A DNA stretch of 64,000 nt from Holdemania sp. Marseille-P2844 (GTDB lineage: Bacteria; Bacillota_I; Bacilli_A; Erysipelotrichales; Erysipelotrichaceae). Each line of letters begins with the position of its first letter. Position 1 is the first letter of the stretch. Under the pieces are notes generated by a model. That model saw only the letters and a list, made by a program, of their open reading frames with translations. It did no database searches and was not told where the DNA came from. This document shows, one piece after another, positions 19,513 through 28,207 of this stretch. The position numbers and the translations under genes were made by a program. Location: the NCBI RefSeq assembly GCF_900120005.1, contig NZ_LT635450.1, forward strand, positions 184,996 to 248,995, given 5' to 3'.

Positions 19513-19563
19513 TTACGGCCGCCGCGCCTCAAACCACATGCGGATGTTTTTTCCCATCCTCAT
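19513..19563 (-). CDS. Sixteen-residue leader ORF containing Trp, upstream of trpX
   Basis: ACAGGAGGCG precedes an ATG that opens MRMGKNIRMWFEARRP and a TAA. It lies between the T-box terminator and trpX. Its stop codon sits in the loop of a strong hairpin (19499-19532, TTGAGGCGCGGCGGC against GCCGCTGCGCTCAA). It could act as a translated leader that couples Trp supply to folding of this hairpin, or it may be fortuitous. Only one Trp codon is present. Confidence 0.4.
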   Translation of the reverse strand: MRMGKNIRMWFEARRP

Positions 19564-19611
19564 CGCCTCCTGTTCTTTCTGGCTTTATAGCGAGAGGACG
19601 CCGGAGAATGT

Positions 19612-19900
19612 AAAAAGCCCGCCCTCATGGAAAGTTTAAAACTCTCCTTCAAGGGCAGGCTGAATTTCCTGCGGTACCACCTTGTTTGAAAAAAGACTGC
19701 GTCTCTTATCTTTTCTCCACTCACCAAAAATGCCAACACATTTTCTGCCTTTTAACGTCGGCTCACGTCCTCAGCTACTCGGCTTCCCTTTCGCCTGGCC
19801 CTCCGGGGTCCATTTACACAGCGGCTTCTCTGTCTGGCTTCCACCTTGCCCAAACTCTCTTTAAGCGCCTGTCCGTGCTTGATCTCCCCATCACCGGTTT
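19612..19900 (-). promoter_or_regulatory. Tryptophan-specific T-box riboswitch upstream of trpXYZ
   Basis: Read on the minus strand: a long Stem I region, the T-box sequence GGTGGTACCGCA (19670-19681) and an intrinsic terminator, AGCCTGCCCT against AGGGCGGGCT then TTTTT (19612-19661). The probable specifier codon is TGG (19810-19812), in the context GTAAATGGACC, with the purine that normally follows the specifier. Uncharged tRNA-Trp would stabilise the antiterminator and allow transcription of the transporter. Confidence 0.88.
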
Positions 19901-19906
19901 AATTTC

Positions 19907-19934
19907 ATTCTACTCGCATGAAGGGAAATGTCAA
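19907..19934 (-). promoter_or_regulatory. Promoter of the T-box/trpXYZ transcript
   Basis: Minus strand TTGACA (19929-19934), 16-base spacer, TAGAAT (19907-19912), right before the T-box leader. Confidence 0.8.
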
Positions 19935-20027
19935 TGGGAATTTCACCCGGCAATTCCCGGAATTCTTCTGTTTTTCGTTTTTTCCTTCGGAATTCTGCGC
20001 TTTTTGCCACTTTTTATCCTCTCTTTT

Positions 20028-20055
20028 TTGCCAATCGAATAGATTGTGGTAAAAT
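20028..20055 (+). promoter_or_regulatory. Promoter of the class A PBP gene
   Basis: TTGCCA (20028-20033), 16-base spacer, TAAAAT (20050-20055), about 65 bases before the start codon. Confidence 0.65.
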
Positions 20056-20120
20056 AAAGAATGATTCATCAAAATGGATTTCCGCGGAAATCCCCCACAG
20101 AGTAAGGAGAATCAAAACGC

Positions 20121-22622
20121 ATGTCAGAACAAAACAAATCCATGGATCCCCAAGAATCCCAAAATAAACCCGGGAAGAAAAAACGCAAGGTATCGCTGGG
20201 TAAGAAAATCGCGATCTTCTTCGTCTATTTTCTTCTGATCGTCGGATTGATCGTCGGATGCGGAGGTTTGTATATCGCTTCAGATATGATCAAGGACGCA
20301 CCTGCGATCAGCCTGTCGGACTTTGAAGGTCTGGAATCTTCTCAGGTTTATGATCAAGACGGCAACCTGATCACCGAACTGGGCGCTTACCTGCGCGAAA
20401 ACATCACCTACGACGAGATGCCGGCCTCGCTGGTCGACGCCTTTGTCGCCATTGAAGACTCGCGTTTCTTCGAACATCCCGGCTTCGACGTTCCCCGTTT
20501 CGCCAAAGCGGCGCTGGAGAATCTGAAGTCCAAGAGCTTCGGTCAGGGTGGTTCGACGTTTACGATGCAGTTAGTGAAAAACACCTACTTCCAGGTCGAC
20601 GATCTGGAGAATTCGACGATTGCGGAAAAATCGGTCGACCGCAAGGTTCAGGAAATCTGGACGGCATTGAAGCTGGAAAAGCTGATTGATAAGAAACAGA
20701 TCTTCCAGCTGTATTTAAACAAGCTGAACTTCGGCGGCAACATCCGCGGCGTGCAGAAAGCGGCGCAGTATTACTTTGGTAAGGACGCCAAAGACTTGAG
20801 CCTGAGCGAGAGCGCGCTGCTGGCGGGTATCATCAACCGGCCGAACGCCTACAATCCTTACGAAAATCTTGATTATGCCACCAACCGGCGCAACACTGTG
20901 CTGGATATGATGGTTTATCATGGCTATATCAGCGAACAGGAAGCCGATCTGGCCAAGTCGATCCGCGTGGAGGATCTGTTAGTCGGCGAGGATTACACGA
21001 TCTCCGAAAGCGGCGGGCCATATCAGGCTTATGTCGACGCGGTGATCGAAGAAGTCAAGCAGATCACAGGCAAGGATCCGGCCCTGACGCCGATGAAGGT
21101 CTACACCAACATGGACCGGACGGTTCAGGAACAGATCGACGCCATTCAGAAAGGCGAAAATATCGAGTATCCGGACGAGCTGATGCAGATCGCGATCGTG
21201 TCGATGAACAACCAGACCGGCGAGATCCGCGGCTTAGGCGGCGGACGGAATTATTCCGGAGCGCGCTTGTTGAACCGGGCGACCAGCCAGTTTAAACAGC
21301 CAGGCTCGGCGGTCAAGCCGTTCTTGTCCTATGCCCTGGCGTTTGAACATCTGGGCTGGGCGACCGATCACGTCATCACCGACCGGCCGATCGTTTACCG
21401 CGGCACCAAGAAAGTCATCAACAACTTCGACGGCCAGTACCGCGGCGACGTCACGCTGCAGCAGGCTGTCGGACAGTCGCTGAATACCCCGGCGATTCAG
21501 ACACTGCAGGAAGTCATCGACACGATCGGACGTTCCAAGGTCATCGACTATCTGCAAAGTCTGGGCTTCTCGCGTGTCGATAACGATCATTTCGACACCG
21601 GCTACGCAATCGGCGGTTCTTCCTTCGAAGCCAGCGCCACGGAAATGGCGAGCGCGCATGCCGCGATGGTCAACGGCGGCCGGTATGTGAAGCCGCATAC
21701 CGTCGCACGGATTGAGTTTGGCGACGGCAGCGCGGATTATGTCGCGGATCACGAAGGCAGGCAGGTTATCAGCGAGGAAGCGGCCTACATGGCCAGCACC
21801 TTGATGCAGTATTGCGTTGAAGGTCCGTATTTCAACTACATGCAGGTCTTAAAGCGCAGCTATCCAGTCTATGCCAAGACCGGCACGACCGACTGGGGCA
21901 AGGATGGCCTGCGGTTTGGTATTCCGGAAGGCGCGGCCAAGGATAAATGGATGATCGCCTCCACGAGCCAGACGACCAACGTCGTGTGGGTCGGCTACGA
22001 CAAGGGCGTTAAAGATGAAAAAACTTACTTTGACAACAGGAAAAGCCAGAAAAATATCCCGGGCCAGATCTGCGAGCTTCTGCTGGACGCCAACTATGAT
22101 GAAAAGAATCCGCCGAAGGCGCTGGTTCAGCCGGACGGCGTGGAAAGCATCACCCACATTATCGGTACCTTCCCATATGCCGCAGTGGACGGCGTGGATC
22201 CGAATCTGTCCACAACCGGTTTGATCAAGAAGGAATACAACACGCTGGTTTCGCCATGGGGCAATTCCGAACAGAAGCTGGAAAGCACGGTCAGCGGTTA
22301 TATCGACGAATGGGGCGGCCTGACGATCAACTGGGGCGGCTACCGCGGCGATCTGCCGGAAAACCAGAAAGAAATCAGCCTGTCTCAAGGCGATATCTAC
22401 GTTTATGCCGTCGGTCAGAAGCTGTTCGACTGGAACTGGATCCTCGGCAATCCTTACTATTACGCCAAAGTTTATCTCAATGGCAATCTGTACCACGAAG
22501 TTACCTCAGATCAGCCGACCTATTACGATTGGGTGGAAGGCGGCGGCAGCGTCAAGGTCTGCGGTTATTACGTTTACAGTACAGGATTGCACAGCGAGGA
22601 ACAGTGCGTTACCGTCCGATAA
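20121..22622 (+). CDS. Class A penicillin-binding protein (glycosyltransferase and transpeptidase)
   Basis: An 833-residue PBP1A-type enzyme that polymerises and cross-links peptidoglycan outside the membrane. A basic cytoplasmic tail (KKKRK) leads into one membrane helix (about 29-51). The GT51 domain shows EDSRFFEHPGFD (catalytic glutamate) and GGSTFTMQLVKN. The transpeptidase domain has S396-A-V-K399, S453-L-N and K586-T-G-T. The C-terminal 100 residues are a beta-rich extension rich in Trp, Gly and Tyr, beyond the catalytic core. AAGGAG lies upstream of the ATG. The gene is monocistronic, divergent from the trpXYZ leader, and closed by a terminator. Confidence 0.95.
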   Translation: MSEQNKSMDPQESQNKPGKKKRKVSLGKKIAIFFVYFLLIVGLIVGCGGLYIASDMIKDAPAISLSDFEGLESSQVYDQDGNLITELGAYLRENITYDEMPASLVDAFVAIEDSRFFEHPGFDVPRFAKAALENLKSKSFGQGGSTFTMQLVKNTYFQVDDLENSTIAEKSVDRKVQEIWTALKLEKLIDKKQIFQLYLNKLNFGGNIRGVQKAAQYYFGKDAKDLSLSESALLAGIINRPNAYNPYENLDYATNRRNTVLDMMVYHGYISEQEADLAKSIRVEDLLVGEDYTISESGGPYQAYVDAVIEEVKQITGKDPALTPMKVYTNMDRTVQEQIDAIQKGENIEYPDELMQIAIVSMNNQTGEIRGLGGGRNYSGARLLNRATSQFKQPGSAVKPFLSYALAFEHLGWATDHVITDRPIVYRGTKKVINNFDGQYRGDVTLQQAVGQSLNTPAIQTLQEVIDTIGRSKVIDYLQSLGFSRVDNDHFDTGYAIGGSSFEASATEMASAHAAMVNGGRYVKPHTVARIEFGDGSADYVADHEGRQVISEEAAYMASTLMQYCVEGPYFNYMQVLKRSYPVYAKTGTTDWGKDGLRFGIPEGAAKDKWMIASTSQTTNVVWVGYDKGVKDEKTYFDNRKSQKNIPGQICELLLDANYDEKNPPKALVQPDGVESITHIIGTFPYAAVDGVDPNLSTTGLIKKEYNTLVSPWGNSEQKLESTVSGYIDEWGGLTINWGGYRGDLPENQKEISLSQGDIYVYAVGQKLFDWNWILGNPYYYAKVYLNGNLYHEVTSDQPTYYDWVEGGGSVKVCGYYVYSTGLHSEEQCVTVR

Positions 22623-22632
22623 GCATGGCCAG

Positions 22633-22662
22633 CCGCATCCTCTTCAGGGATGCGGTTTTCTT
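22633..22662 (+). terminator. Terminator of the PBP gene
   Basis: CCGCATCC (22633-22640) and GGATGCGG (22648-22655) form a perfect 8-bp stem, followed by TTTTCTTT. Confidence 0.9.
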
Positions 22663-22771
22663 TATCATGCGCTCAAGGAAGGCTTCAATGCGGTTTCATT
22701 TTACCTGTGATTCCCTTCGCCTGCACACTTTCACAGATTTTCTTTTCTTTACTTTGCGATCTCATTCATAC

Positions 22772-22799
22772 AAAAAGAACGTCGGTCAATTCCGGCGTT
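22772..22799 (-). terminator. Terminator downstream of yqeY
   Basis: On the minus strand AACGCCGG and CCGACGTT pair (one G-U), followed by CTTTTTG. It lies about 160 bases after the yqeY stop codon. Confidence 0.65.
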
Positions 22800-22957
22800 C
22801 CTTTCCAATTTACCCCATTTCAAAGTTTGTGATCCGCAATCATTTTCTGCTTCAATTCAGTTCATCATCAGAAAATACGTTATTCCGGCGCAGACTGCCT
22901 CTGGCGGACAAGTTCTTTCCCTGCGCCTTTCAGCGCCCGGCCTGGCTGTCAGAGAGT

Positions 22958-23404
22958 TCAGGCATGCAGTGCGCGGCCGACGGCGGCGTTGACCGATTTT
23001 CCATCCGTTTTTCCTTTGTAGCGCGCCATCATTTCCTTGATCAACATCCCTTTGTTTTTCATTACCGGTTCCAGCTGAAGCTCCGTAATTACAGCCTGAA
23101 CCGCTTCATCCAGCTCTGCTTCGCTCATCTGCGCGGGCAGATAGGCTTCGATAATTTCAATTTTACGCTGCGTTTCCGCGATCAGATCCGCGCGGCTGGC
23201 CGGCGTCTGCGCCAGCGCGTCCTTTGTCTGCTTCAGTTCTTTCTGAACATAGGCCAGCTCTTCTTCTTCGCTTAACGGCTGGCCGGCCTCCTTTTCCGCC
23301 AGCGCGATCGCCGAGATCAACAAGCTGCATACGCCGTTTTTCACGTGATCCTTCGCTTTTAAAGCTTCCATTTTATCTTTTCTTAACGTTGTTAATAATG
23401 CCAT
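22958..23404 (-). CDS. yqeY: YqeY, GatB/YqeY domain protein
   Basis: A 148-residue cytoplasmic protein of normal YqeY length. It has the N-terminal helical part (LRKDKMEALKAKD...LLISAI) and the C-terminal GatB/YqeY tail domain (IEIIEAYLPAQMSEAELDE, then GKTDGKSVNAAVGRAL). The tail domain resembles the tRNA-binding tail of GatB; the cellular role is not established. AGAAGGATG lies upstream of the ATG. It is often near rpsU or dnaG in other Firmicutes, but here it stands alone. Confidence 0.92.
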   Translation of the reverse strand: MALLTTLRKDKMEALKAKDHVKNGVCSLLISAIALAEKEAGQPLSEEEELAYVQKELKQTKDALAQTPASRADLIAETQRKIEIIEAYLPAQMSEAELDEAVQAVITELQLEPVMKNKGMLIKEMMARYKGKTDGKSVNAAVGRALHA

Positions 23405-23468
23405 TCTTCATCCTTCTTTCTAATGTTTATTATACCTTTTTTCACCGCAGCATTTCAATCCGCGGTCT

Positions 23469-24632
23469 TTATTTATCATGCTGCAGAGCAGCCTGCGGAT
23501 TATTCTGTTCAATTTTCTGAACATGGTAATAAACCCGAACCTGCGCCGCCGGATACTTGCGGTTTAAGCGCTGGCTGAGCCGGCTGACAACTTTATGCAC
23601 GTCATTTTCGGCTTTCATCATCAACATCACAGCCAGCTGACAGTTTGCCGTGCGGGTGAATATGTCGCAGGAGCGCAGCTGCGTCTTGACAATCTGAATC
23701 AGCGCGTCGGTTGCCCGCGTTCCCAGTTCCATGGCCTCGCTTTGTACGTCCAGCACCAGTAAGTAGGAGTTGATATCCAGTCGTTTGCTTTCCCGCATTC
23801 GGGCCTGATACAATTTGCGGAAAACCGGCTGTTCACAATAAAAAGCGCTGCCGTCTTCCTTAGTGTTCATTTCCTCAATCAATTCCTGAATTGAATGCGA
23901 AGGCTCGCGGTCTGAACTTAAAAAGTAGATCAGCGATTTTGAACGGCCCTCAAACTCAACGCCGAACTCATGATAAAACTGTTCGGAAATTTGATCGAAA
24001 TGTTTCAATGCCCGATTGTATTCCCTGGCTTTTACCAGCTCGGATAAATAACAATAATTCAGATCATCTGAATATGGATCCAGCGTCAGCGCCCAGTGCG
24101 TCAGCCGCAGCGCCGCTTCCGCCTGTCCTTTCTGATCCAGCATGGCGGCAGCTTCCTGTGTCAGTGTTTTGACTTTTTCCTTCCAGAATTCCCGAATCGG
24201 CAGGATCCACATCGAAGAATACCCTTCCATCAGTTCGCCGCGGACCAGCGCTTCAATCTGCCGCGGTTGTTCCGCAAGAAGCGCAGGCGTCAGTCCGGAA
24301 AGCTGATCCAGATCGGTATCCACAGGCGCCTGCGGCGAGAATAGATAGCCCCGTTTTCCAGTCACAATCCATTCCTGATCCTTGGTTTGAGCATACGGCT
24401 GCGTCAATTTCCGCAGCCGGTGAATCGCAAATTTTAAAGCATTTTGCGGATTGACAGATTCCGGCCAGAACAATTCGATCAACCGTTCATGACTGACCAG
24501 CTCGCCGCGGTGAATGAGAAAATAGCACAGCAATTCCGTCAGCTGCTTCCCCAGGCTTTCGTTCAGCGCCTGAGATCGCTCTTCTTCCTGCAGCGTTGGA
24601 GCGCCCCAAAGTCTTATAAAATATTTTTTCAC
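23469..24632 (-). CDS. SARP-like regulator: winged helix, BTAD and a degenerate GGDEF-like domain
   Basis: A 387-residue cytoplasmic protein. Residues 1-100 are an OmpR-type winged helix (ELVSHERLIELFWPES..., ALKFAIHRLRKL). Residues 105-250 match the bacterial transcriptional activator domain of SARP regulators (GELMEGYSSMW, ALTLDPYSDDLNYCYLSELVKAREYNRALKHF). Residues 275-380 look like a diverged GGDEF fold: the position of the GGDEF motif reads RTANCQLAVML, so it cannot be catalytic. The same type of domain ends the protein at 50559-51629. It probably activates transcription in response to a ligand; the target is unknown. No operon partner lies downstream; yqeY follows in the same direction. 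Confidence 0.72.
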   Translation of the reverse strand: MKKYFIRLWGAPTLQEEERSQALNESLGKQLTELLCYFLIHRGELVSHERLIELFWPESVNPQNALKFAIHRLRKLTQPYAQTKDQEWIVTGKRGYLFSPQAPVDTDLDQLSGLTPALLAEQPRQIEALVRGELMEGYSSMWILPIREFWKEKVKTLTQEAAAMLDQKGQAEAALRLTHWALTLDPYSDDLNYCYLSELVKAREYNRALKHFDQISEQFYHEFGVEFEGRSKSLIYFLSSDREPSHSIQELIEEMNTKEDGSAFYCEQPVFRKLYQARMRESKRLDINSYLLVLDVQSEAMELGTRATDALIQIVKTQLRSCDIFTRTANCQLAVMLMMKAENDVHKVVSRLSQRLNRKYPAAQVRVYYHVQKIEQNNPQAALQHDK

Positions 24633-24946
24633 TTTGAACTCCTCCCTTCTGGTTCAAAAATCTCATCCGGCCATTTTAGATTAATTCAATTTTATCAGAT
24701 CGGCTGCCGAACCACAAGCCCGCCTTGCCTTGATCGCTTCAGCGTTGTATGCCTGTCAAACAGGATGGGAAATCAGACGAAAAGCGACGCGTCCCCGCTG
24801 CGCTTGCCCGGTTCAGCCGGACGGCGTTAAAGGCAGGTGGAAACCTGCCTGACGATTTTTCTGCAGCGCTTTTCGGCTCGCTTTCACCCATTCCTTTTCA
24901 GCGTGCCCCTCCATGGTTTTCTGAAGTGTTGAAGATTGCCTTTCGA
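24633..24946. other. Intergenic stretch with one strong hairpin
   Basis: No credible ORF. AGGCAGGT-GGAA-ACCTGCCT at 24831-24850 is a perfect 8-bp hairpin, with TTTTT six bases later on the plus strand. It may terminate minus-strand dapB transcription inefficiently, or be a processed RNA. The rest shows nothing. Confidence 0.4.
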
Positions 24947-25669
24947 TCAGTGAAATTCATTCGGATGGCGTTGTAAAAAACGCTGTTCCAGCAGATCTTC
25001 CATCGAAAACAGGCCGGGCTTTAAACCGGGAATCGCCTCGACCGCTTCCAGAATTCCGCGTATGAAGATCTCCCGACTGTCGGCGGTGTGCGTGATTGTA
25101 ATCTGTTCGTGATCTCCGCACAGAATCACGGTGTGCTCGCCGGCAATCTGACGGTGCCGCAGGGAAGTAACGGAAATCGGTTTCTGATAGCCATACCGGT
25201 CCTTCGCCGGCCCCTGCAATGTTTTTTTCAACATCAGCGCGCTGCCGCTGGGTTTGTCTTTTTTCTGTTCATGATGAATTTCCAGGATATCGCAGTCAAA
25301 ATACTGCCCGATCTCCCGCTGACAACATTTCAGCATTTTGTTAACGATCGTCATCCCGATCGAAAAATTGCTTGTCATGACGATGGGGACGCGCCGGGCC
25401 CAACTCTCAATGATCTTTTTCTGATCATCGCTGTATCCTGTCGTCGCCAGCACCAGCGGAATGGGCTGGCGTTCCATCGCCCGCTGGATCCGGACGAAAT
25501 TGTCCGGGTGACTGACGTCGACGATCACCTCGGGATGCTGCGGCAGCTCGGAAATCTCCTGATAATAGGAGGAAGCGATCAAACCGACGCACTGCAGGTC
25601 TTCCTTTTCTTCAATCCGGCTTAATAACAAATGTCCCATCGTTCCATATCCGACAATTACGATTTTCAT
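24947..25669 (-). CDS. dapB: 4-hydroxy-tetrahydrodipicolinate reductase
   Basis: A 240-residue NAD(P)H-dependent reductase of the lysine and diaminopimelate pathway. The nucleotide-binding loop is GYGTMG at the N-terminus, and the active-site signature is EIHHEQKKDKPSGSA, close to the family E(L/I)HHxxKxDAPSGTA. The start is placed at the ATG six bases after GGGAGG; the earlier in-frame ATG touches the ribosome binding site. Length is slightly shorter than E. coli DapB (273), as in many Firmicutes. No other lysine genes are adjacent. Confidence 0.9.
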   Translation of the reverse strand: MKIVIVGYGTMGHLLLSRIEEKEDLQCVGLIASSYYQEISELPQHPEVIVDVSHPDNFVRIQRAMERQPIPLVLATTGYSDDQKKIIESWARRVPIVMTSNFSIGMTIVNKMLKCCQREIGQYFDCDILEIHHEQKKDKPSGSALMLKKTLQGPAKDRYGYQKPISVTSLRHRQIAGEHTVILCGDHEQITITHTADSREIFIRGILEAVEAIPGLKPGLFSMEDLLEQRFLQRHPNEFH

Positions 25670-25784
25670 GGCCATCCTCCCTTGACCAGTGTATGCCGCC
25701 CGGAAATTTTCATAACTCAGGGGCATTGGCCCGGGTTCTTTCGCCCGGGTCGAATAGGATGTCAGTGTAAGGAGGAATTAACTT

Positions 25785-26057
25785 ATGGGAATGCCTGAAA
25801 TCAGAAGCAGCAACGTCACCCGTTCACAAGCCATTACCGATATTCTGCAGTCGATCGCTTTGGAGGAAGCCGCGCTCGCGCATATCCTCAACGCTGAGGG
25901 AGAAAAGTTACAATGCGCCATTTCGATGGACTGCATTACAATCGACAAATTGATCGAGGTCAACGAAACGGTTCAGTGCACGATGGAAGCCGCAGCGAAA
26001 TTTGAACAGGCGCTGCAGGCGAAGCTGGCCAGTTTGTTCCAGGATTGCTACAAATAA
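25785..26057 (+). CDS. Small conserved protein of the 'IALEEAALAHILNAEGEKLQ' type
   Basis: A 90-residue soluble helical protein with the strong ribosome binding site TAAGGAGG before its ATG and a terminator after it. The central segment SIALEEAALAHILNAEGEKL resembles small proteins found in spore-forming Firmicutes, where similar segments occur in spore surface or collagen-like proteins. That assignment is from memory of the motif and uncertain. No signal peptide or membrane segment. It forms a single-gene transcript between dapB (divergent) and an ABC transporter gene. Confidence 0.6.
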   Translation: MGMPEIRSSNVTRSQAITDILQSIALEEAALAHILNAEGEKLQCAISMDCITIDKLIEVNETVQCTMEAAAKFEQALQAKLASLFQDCYK

Positions 26058-26082
26058 CGGAATTCGACTAAGGATAGTGAAA

Positions 26083-26116
26083 AGCGGCTCCGGGCCTTGA
26101 ACCGGAGTCGTTTTTC
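26083..26116 (+). terminator. Terminator after the 90-residue protein gene
   Basis: CGGCTCCGG and CCGGAGTCG (one G-U pair) form a 9-bp stem, followed by TTTTTC. Confidence 0.85.
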
Positions 26117-26393
26117 GACTGTCCGCCATCATGGCTTTCCCTGCCTTGCCCTGATGTCTTAGCCCTGCAGCGAAACCTGGAATATACCGCCTTGTCTGCC
26201 GTGCGGCTTAATATGAGCCGCAGCACAGGCACCATGGTCCTGCAAGTTATCCGTTTCTGACATCACCATCGAGGAATTCTACCAAAATGATCAGCGGGGA
26301 CAGCCTTTTACGGAACTGCGAACCTCAGGAAGCAAAGCCAGTCCCTTTACGCCGCCGCTGATTCCAAAAAAGTATCGGAAAAGGTTGGAATGA

Positions 26394-26422
26394 TTGAAGT
26401 TTCCATCAATTTGGGCTACACT
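26394..26422 (+). promoter_or_regulatory. Promoter of the ABC transporter gene
   Basis: TTGAAG (26394-26399), 17-base spacer, TACACT (26417-26422). The rest of the 330-base stretch 26117-26446 shows no gene. Confidence 0.65.
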
Positions 26423-26446
26423 TATGTCTAACTAAAAGGGGGAATT

Positions 26447-28189
26447 GTGTTGCTTAACGCCAGAGGTAAAAAGTTTCTTTCGTATTACCGGCCTTATTTA
26501 AAGCTGTTTATCGCAGATATGATCTGTGCTTTCATCGTCGCGGCGATCTCGCTGATCTTTCCGCTGTTAACGCGCTACATCACCAATACCGTGCTCGTCT
26601 CGTCGCAATCCGTCCAGCTGGACCTGATTTTCAAGATCGGCCTGGTCATGGTCGGCTTGATCATCATCGAGCTGCTCTGCAACTTCTTCATCACCTATAA
26701 GGGACATTATATGGGCGTCATGATGGAACATGATATGCGCAACGAGCTGTTCAGTCATTATCAGAAATTGTCGTTCAGCTTCTATGACGAACAGAAAACC
26801 GGGCAGCTGATGTCACGGCTGACTAACGATCTGTTTTCCTTAACCGAGCTGTACCACCACGGCCCGGAGGATGTCGTCATTTCGATCATCAAGTTTTTCG
26901 GCGCGTTCTTCATCTTACTTTCCATCAACGTGCCGCTGACATTGATCATCTTCTCAATCCTGCCGATCATGCTTGTCTTCGCCTTGTATTTTAATAAGAA
27001 AATGGGCAAAGCTTTTAAGCAGAATAAAGAACGGGTCGGCGATATCAATGCCCGGATCGAGGACAATCTCTCCGGTATCCGCGTCGTTAAATCGTTTACC
27101 AGCGAAGGCAGCGAACTGGAAAAATTCGGGGTGGAAAACAATCGCTATGTCAAGTCGCGTAAAAACAGCTATCGGATCATGGCTTATTATCATTCCGGTC
27201 TTAACGCATTCACCACGATGATCACCGTTGTCGTCATTCTTGCCGGTTCAACGTTTATCTCCCTGAAATGGATTCTGTTAGGCGATTTGTTAACCTATCT
27301 GCTTTATATCAACAACCTGACCGAGCCGGTCAAGAAGCTGATCAACTTTACCGAACAATTTCAGGAAGGCATTACCGGCTTCCAGCGGTTTATGGAAATC
27401 ATGGAAGTCGAGCCGGACATCAAGGATCAGCCGCACGCGGCAGTGCTGGCGAACGTTAAAGGCGCGGTGGATTTCGAAAATGTCGGATTTCAATACGCCT
27501 CTTCCAAGGATTATGTCCTCAAGCACATTGATCTGCATGTCGAACCGGGCGAGTATCTGGCGCTGGTCGGCTCCTCCGGCGCGGGCAAAACAACGTTGTG
27601 TTCCCTGATTCCGCGATTTTACGAGGTCAGCGAAGGCCGGATTCTGGTCGATGGTCAGGATATCCGCAGCGTGACAATGAAATCGCTGCGTTCCTGCATC
27701 GGCATCGTCCAGCAGGATGTCTATCTGTTCGCCGGCAACGTCATGGACAACATCCGCTACGGCCGGCCGGAGGCAAGCGAGGAAGAAGTGATCGCCGCCG
27801 CCAAGGCCGCCAATGCGCATGATTTCATTATGGAGCTGCCAAACGGGTATAATACAGATATCGGGCAGCGCGGCGTTAAATTATCCGGCGGTCAGAAACA
27901 GCGCTTATCCATTGCGCGCGTCTTCCTGAAGAATCCGCCGATTCTGATTTTTGACGAAGCGACCAGCGCGCTGGACAACGAAAGTGAAAAGGTCGTTCAG
28001 GATTCGCTGGAACGGCTGGCCCGCAACCGCACGACATTTGTCATCGCACACCGCCTGTCCACCATCCGCAACGCCAGACGCATCGTCGTGCTGGGCGAGG
28101 AAGGTATTCTGGAACAAGGCAATCATGCCGAGCTGATGGCTGCGGACGGGGCTTACGCGCATCTGTACCGCATGCAATTTGAACATTGA
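26447..28189 (+). CDS. ABC exporter, fused membrane and ATPase domains (MsbA/LmrA type)
   Basis: A 580-residue half-transporter that should act as a homodimer exporting lipids, peptides or drugs. Six membrane helices span residues 17-310. The ATPase domain has Walker A GSSGAGKTT (about 375), signature LSGGQKQRLS and Walker B ILIFDEATSALD, with the switch histidine in VIAHRLS. The start is a GTG at 26447, or the next-door TTG at 26450, following AAAAGGGGGAATT; no ATG is nearby. The TMEM164-like gene begins 18 bases later, so the two are probably co-transcribed. The substrate cannot be inferred. Confidence 0.88.
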   Translation: MLLNARGKKFLSYYRPYLKLFIADMICAFIVAAISLIFPLLTRYITNTVLVSSQSVQLDLIFKIGLVMVGLIIIELLCNFFITYKGHYMGVMMEHDMRNELFSHYQKLSFSFYDEQKTGQLMSRLTNDLFSLTELYHHGPEDVVISIIKFFGAFFILLSINVPLTLIIFSILPIMLVFALYFNKKMGKAFKQNKERVGDINARIEDNLSGIRVVKSFTSEGSELEKFGVENNRYVKSRKNSYRIMAYYHSGLNAFTTMITVVVILAGSTFISLKWILLGDLLTYLLYINNLTEPVKKLINFTEQFQEGITGFQRFMEIMEVEPDIKDQPHAAVLANVKGAVDFENVGFQYASSKDYVLKHIDLHVEPGEYLALVGSSGAGKTTLCSLIPRFYEVSEGRILVDGQDIRSVTMKSLRSCIGIVQQDVYLFAGNVMDNIRYGRPEASEEEVIAAAKAANAHDFIMELPNGYNTDIGQRGVKLSGGQKQRLSIARVFLKNPPILIFDEATSALDNESEKVVQDSLERLARNRTTFVIAHRLSTIRNARRIVVLGEEGILEQGNHAELMAADGAYAHLYRMQFEH

Positions 28190-28207
28190 CCTGAAGGGGG
28201 TTTTACT

